NCBI GenBank assembly: GCA_900754605.1
Contig: CAAEDK010000234.1
Coordinates: forward strand, 1-13,840
Length of the DNA stretch: 13,840 nt
Source of the DNA: an uncultured Oscillospiraceae bacterium
GTDB lineage: Bacteria; Bacillota_A; Clostridia; Oscillospirales; Oscillospiraceae
Direction: 5' to 3'
The notes below the pieces were generated by a model. That model searched no databases, was not told the DNA's origin, and saw only the letters and a list, made by a program, of their open reading frames with translations. The position numbers and the translations under genes are program-made. Of this stretch, positions 1 to 6,438 are shown in pieces. How positions within the stretch are numbered: position 1 is the stretch's first letter; every line of letters starts with the position of its first letter.

Positions 1-20
1 CCCCGCCGATATCGGCGGGG
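1..20. terminator. Perfect GC-rich palindrome, probable terminator stem after the DUF523 gene
   Basis: The first 20 bases form a perfect inverted repeat (CCCCGCCGAT against ATCGGCGGGG). It lies 20 bases past the stop codon of the leftward DUF523 gene, where an intrinsic terminator is expected. The U-tract for leftward transcription would lie left of position 1, outside the window, so this cannot be confirmed. No T-run follows on the plus strand. As a 20-base palindrome without a spacer, the hairpin would have to open a few central pairs to form a loop. Confidence 0.5.
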
Positions 21-40
21 CGTCTGACTTCCAAATAGAA

Positions 41-484
41 TCACAACCGCTTCAGCAGTTCCTCTAGTTGTGACTCTCCATATACTGGGATCCCATTCTC
101 CTCCAGAAGCTGGGCTGTCACCCCAGAGCCCTGGATCAGAATGCGGGAAAAGGTTCCGTCATAGATCTGCCCCTGGCCACAGGAGGGGGAGCGTTCCTTC
201 AAAACGGCCAGAGTACAGCCCTGTTCCCGTGCCAGCGCCAGCGCCCGCTCTGCGCCGGAGCAATACTCTGCCGTCACATCCACTCCCTCTTGAGTAACGA
301 CCCGACCGTCCGGCAGCCGCTCCGCAGGCGGGCGGGGGGTAGGCAGTCCACCCAGCACTTCCGGACAGACTGGTATCAGATCGTATCCTTTCTGTCTCAG
401 CTTTTGAATATCAAGGTGTTCCTTTCCTGCTCCATCATAACGGCAGGGGACACCCAGCAGGCAAGCGCTTACCAAGATCTTCAC
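41..484 (-). CDS. DUF523 family protein
   Basis: The product is about 147 residues, the usual size of stand-alone DUF523 proteins (YbbK-like), a conserved family without an established biochemical role. Visible family marks are the N-terminal VSACLLG followed by a second Cys, the CPEVLGGLPTPRPPAE block, and LKERSPSCG. The conserved cysteines suggest a metal or redox site, which is inference. The frame is open back to a GTG at 493, but that codon lies inside the ribosome binding site. AAAGGAG at 493-499 sits 8 bases before an in-frame GTG at 484, giving a protein that begins MKILVSACLLG, so I chose 484. The gene follows ireB on the same strand, but a strong hairpin separates the two with no room for a promoter after it. 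Family assignment is firm; function is unknown. Confidence 0.88.
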   Translation of the reverse strand: MKILVSACLLGVPCRYDGAGKEHLDIQKLRQKGYDLIPVCPEVLGGLPTPRPPAERLPDGRVVTQEGVDVTAEYCSGAERALALAREQGCTLAVLKERSPSCGQGQIYDGTFSRILIQGSGVTAQLLEENGIPVYGESQLEELLKRL

Positions 485-492
485 TTTATCCA

Positions 493-499
493 CTCCTTT
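493..499 (-). promoter_or_regulatory. Ribosome binding site that fixes the DUF523 start
   Basis: Read on the minus strand this is AAAGGAG, 8 bases before the GTG at 484. It overlaps the upstream in-frame GTG at 493, which therefore cannot be the start codon. Only about 10 bases separate it from the hairpin at 507-537. Confidence 0.75.
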
Positions 500-501
500 C
501 C

Positions 502-537
502 ACCAAAAACAGCCCGCCGCGTTGCGGCGGGCTGTTT
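502..537 (-). terminator. Rho-independent terminator or attenuator after ireB
   Basis: A perfect 14-bp stem (507-520 against 524-537, GC-rich core GCCCGCCGC) closes a 3-base loop. Read leftward, the stem ends in TTTTTGG, a short U-tract, so it works as a terminator for ireB. It ends about 10 bases before the DUF523 ribosome binding site. Any transcript of DUF523 starting further upstream must pass through it, so it may act as an attenuator rather than a full stop. The plus strand reads TTTCTT after the stem, so weak activity in that direction is possible. Confidence 0.85.
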
Positions 538-547
538 CTTACTCTGC

Positions 548-799
548 TCAGTGGGTAAGATAATATTTGACCAGGGTTTGGAGCAGTTCGTCCCGGTCCA
601 CCTTCCGGATCATGGCCCGGGCGTTGTTATGGTTCGTGATATAGGTGGGGTCCTCGGATAGAATATAGCCGACGATTTGATTGACCGGGTTGTAACCCTT
701 TTCCTGAAGCGCCTGATATACAGAAGCCAGGATCGCCTTGATCTCTAAATCGCGCTGGTCGCCGAGCCGGAATTTCCGGGTGAAATCCATCTCGTCCAT
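548..799 (-). CDS. ireB: IreB family regulatory phosphoprotein (UPF0297/YrzL)
   Basis: This 83-residue protein matches the IreB (YrzL, DUF965) family over its whole length. The central block EKGYNPVNQIVGYILSEDP, followed by YITNHNNARAMIRKVDRDE, is diagnostic. In Enterococcus faecalis, IreB is phosphorylated on N-terminal threonines by the PASTA kinase IreK and acts against cephalosporin resistance. Here a Thr lies at residue 7, in MDFTRKF, at the matching place; that it is a phosphosite is inference. The frame is open to a GTG at 808, but AGGAGG at 808-813 overlaps it and lies 8 bases from the ATG at 799, so 799 is the start. In many Firmicutes this gene precedes ruvX/yrrK and a DUF1292 gene; here neither follows. 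A promoter lies at 841-869. Confidence 0.93.
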   Translation of the reverse strand: MDEMDFTRKFRLGDQRDLEIKAILASVYQALQEKGYNPVNQIVGYILSEDPTYITNHNNARAMIRKVDRDELLQTLVKYYLTH

Positions 800-840
800 C
801 GAAAACACCTCCTAAAAATAAGCATGGAAGATTTGTGCCT

Positions 841-869
841 AGTTTACTCCAAAAAGCAGTCCGTGTAAA
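841..869 (-). promoter_or_regulatory. Probable housekeeping promoter of ireB
   Basis: On the minus strand the -35 box is TTTACA (864-869) and the -10 box TAAACT (841-846), separated by exactly 17 bases. The boxes match the sigma-A consensus at 5 of 6 and 4 of 6 positions. Transcription would start near 835, about 35 bases before the ATG at 799. Confidence 0.6.
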
Positions 870-970
870 GGGAGCAGAGGAAAAATTTAATAATTTTTTA
901 GAATTTCGCCTTCTCAAGGGCAATGGCAGAGTCATCGCCCCGGTTTTTCTCCCAAATCTGCGCGGGCACG

Positions 971-999
971 TTGCTATTACAGCTAAAATGTGTTATGAT
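971..999 (+). promoter_or_regulatory. Promoter of the trpS-tagO-wecB operon
   Basis: TTGCTA (971-976) and TATGAT (994-999) are 17 bases apart. TGT directly before the -10 box makes it an extended -10 promoter. Transcription would start near 1006, leaving a leader of about 97 bases before trpS. The whole spacer between ireB and trpS (800-1102) holds only these two divergent promoters, an AT-rich tract near 884-902, and a possible 20-codon leader reading frame. No T-box consensus (AGGGTGG followed by ACCGCG) is present. Confidence 0.7.
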
Positions 1000-1102
1000 G
1001 TATCAGTATTTTTATGCCTATGACATTGTTCCGCTCCCAAGCCCCATATCACGCTGGCAGCTGGAACAACATTTGACATTTCTAAAAAGGTTGTGTTTCG
1101 AT

Positions 1103-2107
1103 ATGGAAGAAGCGAAAAAGAAAGTGATGCTCTCCGGCATCCAGCCCAGCGGCGATCTGCACCTGGGCAACTATCTGGGTGCCATCAAGAATTGGGGCGC
1201 CCGGGCCGACGAGTTCGACTGCTACTATTTTATGGCTGATATGCATACCATCACCGTCCGTCAGACTCCTGCCGATCTGCGCCGCCGCACCCTGGAGCAG
1301 CTGGCCCAGTATATCGCCTGCGGCCTGGACCCGGAGAAGAACACCCTGTTCATCCAGTCCCATGTTCCTGCCCACGCAGAGCTTGGCTGGGTACTGAACT
1401 GCTACACCATGTTCGGCGAGCTCAGCCGTATGACTCAGTTTAAAGACAAATCCGCCAAACATAAAGAAAACATCAATGGCGGCCTGTTCACCTATCCCGC
1501 TCTAATGGCCGCTGATATTCTCCTCTACCAGCCCGATTTTGTTCCCGTAGGAGAGGACCAGAAGCAGCACTGCGAGCTGACCCGTGATGTAGCCCAGCGC
1601 TTCAACAACATCTATGGCGATGTGTTTAAGATTCCTGAGCCCTATATTCCTAAGGCCGGTGCCCGCATCATGGGGCTGACCAATCCCGAATCTAAAATGT
1701 CCAAATCCATCCCCGAAGGCTGCGTGTTCCTCATGGAGAAGCCGGAGGATATCCAGCGCAAGTTCAAGCGGGCCATCACCGACAGCGACACTGAAAACTG
1801 TGTGCGCTACGATCCTGCCAACAAGCCCGGCGTAGCCAATCTGATGAACATCTACTCCGCCGTCACCGGTAAGAGTTTTCCGGAAATCGAGGCCGAGTTC
1901 TCTGGCTGCGGCTATGGAAAGTTCAAACCCGCCGTGGGTGACGCCGTCATCGAAGCCCTGCGTCCCATCCGCGAGGAGGCCACCCGCATTCTGGCCGACA
2001 AGGCGTATCTGGAGAGTGTTTACAAGGCCGGCGCTGAGAAGGCGTCCTATACCGCTTCCAAAACCCTGCGGAAAGTCTATAAAAAGGTAGGCTTCGTGGC
2101 CCGCTGA
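1103..2107 (+). CDS. trpS: Tryptophanyl-tRNA synthetase
   Basis: This cytoplasmic class I synthetase charges tRNA-Trp with tryptophan using ATP. The protein is 334 residues, the normal size for bacterial TrpS. It opens with SGIQPSGDLHLGNYLGA (residues 11-27), which carries the HIGH-type motif as HLGN, and has KMSKS at 198-202. The VGEDQKQH block (149-156) is also typical. The frame is open upstream to 923, but those 60 residues have no family counterpart and begin upstream of the predicted promoter. ATG at 1103 gives the standard N-terminus. The ribosome binding site AAAAAGG (1084-1090) is 12 bases away, rather far, so initiation may be modest. It is the first gene of a plus-strand operon with tagO 35 bases downstream. 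No T-box is seen. Confidence 0.96.
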   Translation: MEEAKKKVMLSGIQPSGDLHLGNYLGAIKNWGARADEFDCYYFMADMHTITVRQTPADLRRRTLEQLAQYIACGLDPEKNTLFIQSHVPAHAELGWVLNCYTMFGELSRMTQFKDKSAKHKENINGGLFTYPALMAADILLYQPDFVPVGEDQKQHCELTRDVAQRFNNIYGDVFKIPEPYIPKAGARIMGLTNPESKMSKSIPEGCVFLMEKPEDIQRKFKRAITDSDTENCVRYDPANKPGVANLMNIYSAVTGKSFPEIEAEFSGCGYGKFKPAVGDAVIEALRPIREEATRILADKAYLESVYKAGAEKASYTASKTLRKVYKKVGFVAR

Positions 2108-2142
2108 CCCGACCATATCAACTGCAAAAGAGGAACTGCTTC

Positions 2143-3318
2143 ATGTTGTCTTCTGTTGAACTCTCTGTCATCGGTGCGGTAGCCGCCGCACTATTTGCCG
2201 CCGCTGTGGTGGCATTCATTACCACCCCGGTGGTTCGCTCTCTGGCCTTTAAAATCGGTGCAGTGGACGTGCCCCGGGACAACCGTCGGATGCACAACCA
2301 CCCCATTCCCCGGATGGGCGGACTTGCCATTTTCTTCGGTTTTATCCTCAGCGCTCTGATTTTTATTCCATTGACTACCCCACTCCGCGGCATGCTCCTA
2401 GGGGCCGTGATCATCGTTATTTTGGGCATATTCGACGACATTTATGCCCTGCCTGCCATGCCGAAGTTCCTGATCCAGATTCTGGCCGCCCTCATTGCCG
2501 TGCTCATGGGCAACCGGATCGACATTCTCTCCAACCCCAATATTTTCAGCAGCGACCCCTACTGGGTGCTGGGCTGGCTGTCTATCCCCATCTCCGTGAT
2601 CTGGATCGTAGGCATCACCAACGCAGTCAACCTCATCGACGGACTGGACGGGTTGGCCTGCGGCGTGTCCACCATCAGTTCTATGACCATGCTGGTCATA
2701 GCCCTCACGGTGGCGGAGCCCGACGTTGCGCTCCTCATGGCCGCCTTGGCTGGCGGGTGCATCGGCTTTCTTCCCTATAATCTGAACCCGGCCAAGATCT
2801 TCATGGGAGATACCGGATCCACCTTCCTGGGCTTTATCTTGGCGGTGGTATCCATTCAGGGGCTGTTCAAGTCCTATGCCATTATCTCCTTCGCAGTCCC
2901 CTTCCTCATGCTTGGCCTGCCCATCTTTGACACCTGCTTTGCCATTTTCCGCCGGGTGTCCCACGGCCAGAGTCCTATGGCCCCCGACCGGGGTCACATC
3001 CATCATCGGCTCATCGACATGGGTTTCAGCCAGAAGCAGGCAGTTGCTGTGCTGTATGTGATCAGCGCGATTCTGGGCTTGTCCGCTGTGTTGCTCACAA
3101 CGACCAGTGTTTTGAAGGCCATGATGGTCCTGCTGGCCTCATGCGTAGCCGGCGGCCTGTCCGCCAAGCTGTACCTGGACCGGGTAAACCACCGGGAACC
3201 ACCCGAGCCCCCCGCTCAGGACGGCGCTCCGGCCCGCCCCCGGAAGCTCCGCCAGCCCCCTGGAGATGTGGCGGGCAATGACTACTTTTTCGGTGAAGAG
3301 GAGCGATCTGACAAATGA
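2143..3318 (+). CDS. tagO: Undecaprenyl-phosphate GlcNAc-1-phosphate transferase (TagO/WecA family)
   Basis: This polytopic membrane enzyme of the MraY/WecA superfamily transfers GlcNAc-1-phosphate from UDP-GlcNAc to undecaprenyl phosphate. That is the first committed step of wall teichoic acid or a related surface polymer. Motifs in order are DVPRDNRRMHNHPIPRMGG (residues 42-60), the Asp pair in GIFDDIYALPA (98-99), NLIDGLDGLACG (163-174), MGDTGS (221-226) and the His cluster GHIHHRL (284-290), which marks WecA/TagO rather than MraY. About ten hydrophobic segments are visible. The protein is 391 residues, with a hydrophilic Pro/Arg-rich tail after residue about 350. AGAGGA (2129-2134) lies 8 bases before the ATG. 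Its stop overlaps the start of wecB (ATGA), so the two are translationally coupled. The exact polymer made is not shown by the sequence. Confidence 0.92.
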   Translation: MLSSVELSVIGAVAAALFAAAVVAFITTPVVRSLAFKIGAVDVPRDNRRMHNHPIPRMGGLAIFFGFILSALIFIPLTTPLRGMLLGAVIIVILGIFDDIYALPAMPKFLIQILAALIAVLMGNRIDILSNPNIFSSDPYWVLGWLSIPISVIWIVGITNAVNLIDGLDGLACGVSTISSMTMLVIALTVAEPDVALLMAALAGGCIGFLPYNLNPAKIFMGDTGSTFLGFILAVVSIQGLFKSYAIISFAVPFLMLGLPIFDTCFAIFRRVSHGQSPMAPDRGHIHHRLIDMGFSQKQAVAVLYVISAILGLSAVLLTTTSVLKAMMVLLASCVAGGLSAKLYLDRVNHREPPEPPAQDGAPARPRKLRQPPGDVAGNDYFFGEEERSDK

Positions 3319-4466
3319 AACCTGTCACTGTTATGACGATTTTCGGCACCCGGCCGGAAGCCATCAAGATGGCCCCCCTGGCCCTGGAGCTATCCCGCCG
3401 TCCCGGGCTGAATGCCCTGTGCTGCGTCACCGCCCAGCACCGGGAGATGCTGGATTCTGTGCTGAATATCTTTCAGCTGAAGCCAGACTATGACCTGAAC
3501 ATCATGGAACCCCGTCAAACCCTGTCTACTATTACTTCCAAGTGCCTCACTGGTATGGACGAGGTGCTGGAGCAAGCAAAGCCTGACCTGGTCCTGGTGC
3601 ATGGAGACACCTCTACAACCTTTGCTGGAGCCTTGGCAGCCTTCTACCACAAGGTCCCGGTAGGCCACGTGGAAGCGGGTCTGCGGACCTATGACAAGTG
3701 GTCCCCCTACCCGGAGGAGATGAACCGGAAAATGGTAGGTGCCATCGCCGACCTCCACTTCTGTCCCACTGTGGCCAACCGCGAAAACTTGGCCCGTGAG
3801 AACATCACCCAAGGCGTATTTCTCACCGGAAATACGGTCATCGATGCCCTTCAGACCACGGTGCGCCCCCAGTTTACCTTCCAGGATGAGATCCTCAACC
3901 ACTTGGACTACGCCGCCCGCCGGGTCATCCTGGTCACCTGTCACCGGCGTGAGAACTATGGGCAGCCCATGACCAATATTATGACTGCCCTGCGGCGGAT
4001 CGCCGACGCCTTCCCTGATGTGGAACTTGTCTATCCGGTCCACCTGTCCCCCGTAGTACAGGAAGCCGCTCATAAATATTTGGACGGCCATCCCCGCATC
4101 CACCTCATTGCCCCGCTGGCGGTGGACGAGATGCACAACCTGATGGCCCGCTGCCATCTGGTAATGACCGACTCCGGCGGTCTTCAGGAGGAGGCCCCAG
4201 CCCTGGGCAAACCGGTGCTGGTCCTTCGGCGCGAGACTGAGCGCCCCGAGGCTGTGGCTGCCGGCACAGTAAAGCTGGCTGGCGTGGAGGAGGAGGCCAT
4301 TTTCTCCATGGCCTATGAACTGCTTACCGATCCCGGCGCCTATGCCGCCATGGCCCATGCGGTCAACCCCTACGGGGATGGACTTGCTTGCCGCCGGATC
4401 GCCGATGCCATCGAGTGGAAATTCGGTCTGCGGGAGGCTCCCCCTGCCCCCTTCGGCGGGGTGTGA
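3315..4466 (+). CDS. wecB: UDP-N-acetylglucosamine 2-epimerase, non-hydrolysing
   Basis: This cytoplasmic enzyme interconverts UDP-GlcNAc and UDP-ManNAc; it is called MnaA in Gram-positives. At 383 residues it has normal length. Motifs seen are TIFGTRPEAIKMAPL (8-22), HGDTSTTFAG (96-105, Asp98), GHVEAGLRT (117-125, Glu120), PEEMNRKM (133-140, Glu134), CHRREN (209-214, His210) and SDSGGLQEEAP near the C-terminus. Asp98, Glu120, Glu134 and His210 fit the catalytic and binding residues described for the E. coli enzyme (Asp95, Glu117, Glu131, His213). It overlaps tagO by four bases. With TagO it would supply the ManNAc-GlcNAc linkage unit of wall teichoic acid. No tagA-type ManNAc transferase follows in this window. 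Confidence 0.95.
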   Translation: MKPVTVMTIFGTRPEAIKMAPLALELSRRPGLNALCCVTAQHREMLDSVLNIFQLKPDYDLNIMEPRQTLSTITSKCLTGMDEVLEQAKPDLVLVHGDTSTTFAGALAAFYHKVPVGHVEAGLRTYDKWSPYPEEMNRKMVGAIADLHFCPTVANRENLARENITQGVFLTGNTVIDALQTTVRPQFTFQDEILNHLDYAARRVILVTCHRRENYGQPMTNIMTALRRIADAFPDVELVYPVHLSPVVQEAAHKYLDGHPRIHLIAPLAVDEMHNLMARCHLVMTDSGGLQEEAPALGKPVLVLRRETERPEAVAAGTVKLAGVEEEAIFSMAYELLTDPGAYAAMAHAVNPYGDGLACRRIADAIEWKFGLREAPPAPFGGV

Positions 4467-4483
4467 CCACCTCAGCCTGGAAC

Positions 4484-4489
4484 AGGAGG
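4484..4489 (+). promoter_or_regulatory. Ribosome binding site that points to a TTG start
   Basis: A perfect AGGAGG lies 7 bases before the in-frame TTG at 4497. The alternative GTG at 4491 is only one base from it and is too close to be used. Confidence 0.7.
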
Positions 4490-4496
4490 TGTGGAT

Positions 4497-5258
4497 TTGG
4501 ATTCTAAAAATCGTTTGGCCATCGCCATCGCCATCACTTGTCTGATCGTCGTGGCTATTTTCGCCAGCTTCGGACGCAGCCTCTTTTTCGTCCACATCCC
4601 CTCCATCACCCTAAGCGATGCCAGTTCTGGGGAGGATTCTGTCTCCGGCTCCTTCGGACAGGGGGCAACCGACCAGTACTGGAAGGTAGACGTCACCCCT
4701 GAAACTGTTCAGAGCATTGTAGCTACCCTGACCCGCCCAGACAGCTACTACCGGGAGCTTACTGTGGAGACCTTCTGGTCGGAGGGTTCTTTCTCCTCCT
4801 CCATCCAGTACTGGCAGGACGGAGACTGGTCCCACACCCGGCAGAATCTAGCCTCCGGCGCGGTACGCCATGACCTGGCCAGTTCTAAGAATGCCTACTA
4901 TTGGTATGAGGGCTCTCCCGCATGGAACACGCTCCCTGCGGATGATCGCTCCCACGATCTTGCCCAGCATATCCCAACTTATGAGACCATACTGGATCTG
5001 GATCCCTCTTCTATCTCTGAAACTGGATACGAACTTCGAGGCTCCTATCCCTGCGTCTATGTGGCCGTTCAGGACAAGGGGAGCCTCGCAGTGGAGCGGT
5101 ACTGGATCAGCACAGACAACGGTCTTCTCATTTCTGCAGAGCGTGAGGTCAACGGAAAACTGGTATCCCGCATGACTGCCTACGGACAGATCCAAACGCC
5201 TTGCCCCGCCACGGCTTCTTTTGCGCTTCCGGACGGCCAGGTGCTCCACACGGTATAA
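4497..5258 (+). CDS. Membrane-anchored extracytoplasmic protein of unknown function
   Basis: I do not recognise the family with confidence. The protein is about 253 residues. A hydrophobic stretch at residues 7-25, right after the short polar start MDSKNR, looks like an uncleaved signal anchor; the single Cys in it lacks a clear lipobox. The rest is polar and rich in Ser, Tyr and Trp (for example YWKVDVT, FWSEGSF, YWQDGDW). It has a strand-like alternation reminiscent of LolA/RseB-type beta folds, which is weak inference. The TTG at 4497 is chosen from the AGGAGG at 4484-4489. The gene is 30 bases past wecB and is the last of the plus-strand operon, so a role at the cell surface linked to polymer assembly or sensing is plausible but not shown. 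Confidence 0.75.
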   Translation: MDSKNRLAIAIAITCLIVVAIFASFGRSLFFVHIPSITLSDASSGEDSVSGSFGQGATDQYWKVDVTPETVQSIVATLTRPDSYYRELTVETFWSEGSFSSSIQYWQDGDWSHTRQNLASGAVRHDLASSKNAYYWYEGSPAWNTLPADDRSHDLAQHIPTYETILDLDPSSISETGYELRGSYPCVYVAVQDKGSLAVERYWISTDNGLLISAEREVNGKLVSRMTAYGQIQTPCPATASFALPDGQVLHTV

Positions 5259-5261
5259 AAA

Positions 5262-5300
5262 AGAGCCGTGGCAGCCTTGGCTGCCGCGGCTCTATTCTAT
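5262..5300. terminator. Bidirectional terminator between converging operons
   Basis: A 15-bp stem (5262-5276 against 5279-5293, with one G-U type mismatch) closes a 2-base loop. It is preceded by ATAAAAAA and followed by ATTCTATTT. It can therefore end the plus-strand trpS operon and, read leftward with its U-tract, the minus-strand small-gene cluster, whose last stop codon at 5292-5294 overlaps the stem. Confidence 0.88.
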
Positions 5301-5648
5301 TTCTGTCCCCTCTTCGTCTCCCAGACCCATAATAAGGGCCAGACCCAGAGCTATGACCAACTCCAAGTCATCCCCCTCCCATAGGAGGAGCAGTACGATG
5401 AGAAGCAACAACACATCCCCGCTGTCCAGTCGATCAAGCTTAAGGGAACGAAGCAGCCTTGTCAGTCCTCCGCTTCCTCTTGTCCCGCCTCCCAGCAAGG
5501 ATGTGATGGAGAAGGGGGCTCCCTGCATCTGCCCTGCTCCTCCAGCAGGAGGAACTCTATCCGACGGACAGCCTTGATGTACCGCGTCATCTTCCTCTAC
5601 GGGAACACGGGTATAAACCGCCCCGTTGGGGATATAACGGTTATACAC
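5292..5648 (-). CDS. Small protein with two C-terminal hydrophobic segments, unknown function
   Basis: This 118-residue protein has a polar, Gly/Pro-rich first half starting MYNRYIPNG. Two hydrophobic stretches follow, at about 79-90 (a run of Leu, Ile and Val) and 96-109, separated by the acidic turn EGDDLE, and the protein ends in an acidic tail. The shape is that of a small hairpin-type membrane protein. The LLLLWEGDDLELVIALGLALIMG pattern feels familiar from uncharacterised clostridial proteins, but I cannot name a family. The GTG start overlaps the end of the upstream gene by 8 bases, preceded by a purine-rich ribosome binding site region with AGGAGG. It is the third of three minus-strand genes. 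The function is unknown, and nothing visible gives it an enzymatic role. Confidence 0.75.
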   Translation of the reverse strand: MYNRYIPNGAVYTRVPVEEDDAVHQGCPSDRVPPAGGAGQMQGAPFSITSLLGGGTRGSGGLTRLLRSLKLDRLDSGDVLLLLIVLLLLWEGDDLELVIALGLALIMGLGDEEGTEIE

Positions 5649-6063
5649 CCTCCCCCTCCTCCTTCCCGCTCAAAGAGTGGAAGGCTACCCGGATCACCCG
5701 GGACAGCCTGGCGATCTGGATGGCCCGGTCCAGCCTTGCATACCGTTCCTTTCTCAGAAATGGGCGCAGGGCGGCCAGCAGAGCAGTGTTCCGGTCGTCA
5801 CCTGTCTGATACTCTTTCAGCAGCCGCATCCCCATCTGGACCATCCTTGGATCCAAGCTGCCCAAAGCGGACAACGGATCCTCCCCCGCCCCTGCCTCTG
5901 GGGTAGGAGTACAGGCCCGTTCCCATCCGGTCTCCTCATTCTCGTCCTCCGGCTCCGAAGCGGGGGGCGCAGGCTTTCCCAGGGACTGCGCCAGGGCCAT
6001 GATCTGCCCCATAGCATCTTTGTCCCCCAGGATCGAATTCAGTTTTTCCTCAAATTCTCCCAC
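5641..6063 (-). CDS. Conserved-looking cytoplasmic protein of unknown function
   Basis: This 140-residue soluble protein has three parts. A helical start (EEKLNSILGDKDAMGQIMALAQSLG, residues 5-29) is followed by an acidic, Pro-rich linker (about 30-62). A basic helical C-terminal half (about 64-130) contains LLAALRPFLRKERYARLDRAIQIARLSRV. No catalytic motif is visible. GTG at 6063 has GGGAG five bases upstream. It lies 35 bases after the 91-residue gene and overlaps the next gene by 8 bases, so the three are probably one transcript. The helical start resembles the start of the neighbouring 91-residue protein (KDxA...LAQS), which may mean a shared origin. I do not recognise a named family. Confidence 0.75.
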   Translation of the reverse strand: MGEFEEKLNSILGDKDAMGQIMALAQSLGKPAPPASEPEDENEETGWERACTPTPEAGAGEDPLSALGSLDPRMVQMGMRLLKEYQTGDDRNTALLAALRPFLRKERYARLDRAIQIARLSRVIRVAFHSLSGKEEGEGV

Positions 6064-6098
6064 ATACGCTCCCCCTCTCCTTCCCGGGCTGGCTCATA

Positions 6099-6374
6099 TC
6101 AGGACAGTCCGGACTCTCTGGCCTGCTGGCTGATGCGCTCCACCAATTCTCCCCCCTCCCGGGTGTTCATTAGGCGTTCCATCATCTGCATCAGCTGTCC
6201 CGGGTCCCCGTTCGCCGCCGCTTGGGCGGCTTCCTGCACCCCACCGTTCTGCTTCAGCAGAGACACCAGCTTCCGGGCCTCGCCAGACTGAGCTAATCGG
6301 GCCAGGGCCGCCGGGTCCTTCACCAGTTCTTCCATTGGAAGGGATGTTCCCTCCCTACGATTCTTGTGCTGCAT
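6099..6374 (-). CDS. Small helical protein of unknown function
   Basis: This protein of up to 91 residues appears wholly helical and soluble. It has a run KDPAALARLAQSGEARKLV and a second DP-containing stretch, NGDPGQLMQMMERLM. Two starts are possible. ATG at 6374 has only a loose purine-rich stretch upstream. ATG at 6335 (MEELVKDP) has GGAGGG about 13 bases upstream, which is long. I list the longer form without strong preference. It is first of three minus-strand genes and has a possible promoter at 6405-6436. No function can be inferred from its motifs. Confidence 0.7.
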   Translation of the reverse strand: MQHKNRREGTSLPMEELVKDPAALARLAQSGEARKLVSLLKQNGGVQEAAQAAANGDPGQLMQMMERLMNTREGGELVERISQQARESGLS

Positions 6375-6404
6375 CCTTACTCACCCCCAAACCGGTCTCA
6401 GTTT

Positions 6405-6436
6405 TAGTATATGCGGCACAGCAGGTAAGGTGACAA
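6405..6436 (-). promoter_or_regulatory. Possible promoter of the three-gene minus-strand cluster
   Basis: On the minus strand TTGTCA (6431-6436) is followed after 17 bases by CATATACTA (6405-6413). Read as a sigma-A promoter, the -10 is CATATA at 17 bases or TATACT at 19, neither ideal. CATATACTA also fits the -10 pattern of mother-cell sporulation factors (sigma-K CATANNNTA; close to sigma-E CATACANT). The site is 31 bases before the ATG at 6374. Such short patterns occur by chance, so this is tentative. Confidence 0.35.
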
Positions 6437-6438
6437 AT

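Noticed and set aside
923..1102. A 60-residue N-terminal extension of TrpS
   Set aside because: It starts upstream of the promoter at 971-999 and has no counterpart in TrpS; ATG at 1103 gives the standard protein.
1000..1102. A T-box riboswitch before trpS
   Set aside because: The leader is only about 100 bases and contains neither the conserved T-box sequence nor a terminator hairpin.
4517..4533. CCATCG tandem repeat as a possible phase-variation tract
   Set aside because: Only about three 6-base copies inside a coding region; copy change would keep the frame, and the run is too short to be notable.
3390..4595. A 401-codon minus-strand frame opposite wecB
   Set aside because: It lies antisense to a clearly conserved epimerase; its length follows from GC-rich codon use, and its translation has no family features.
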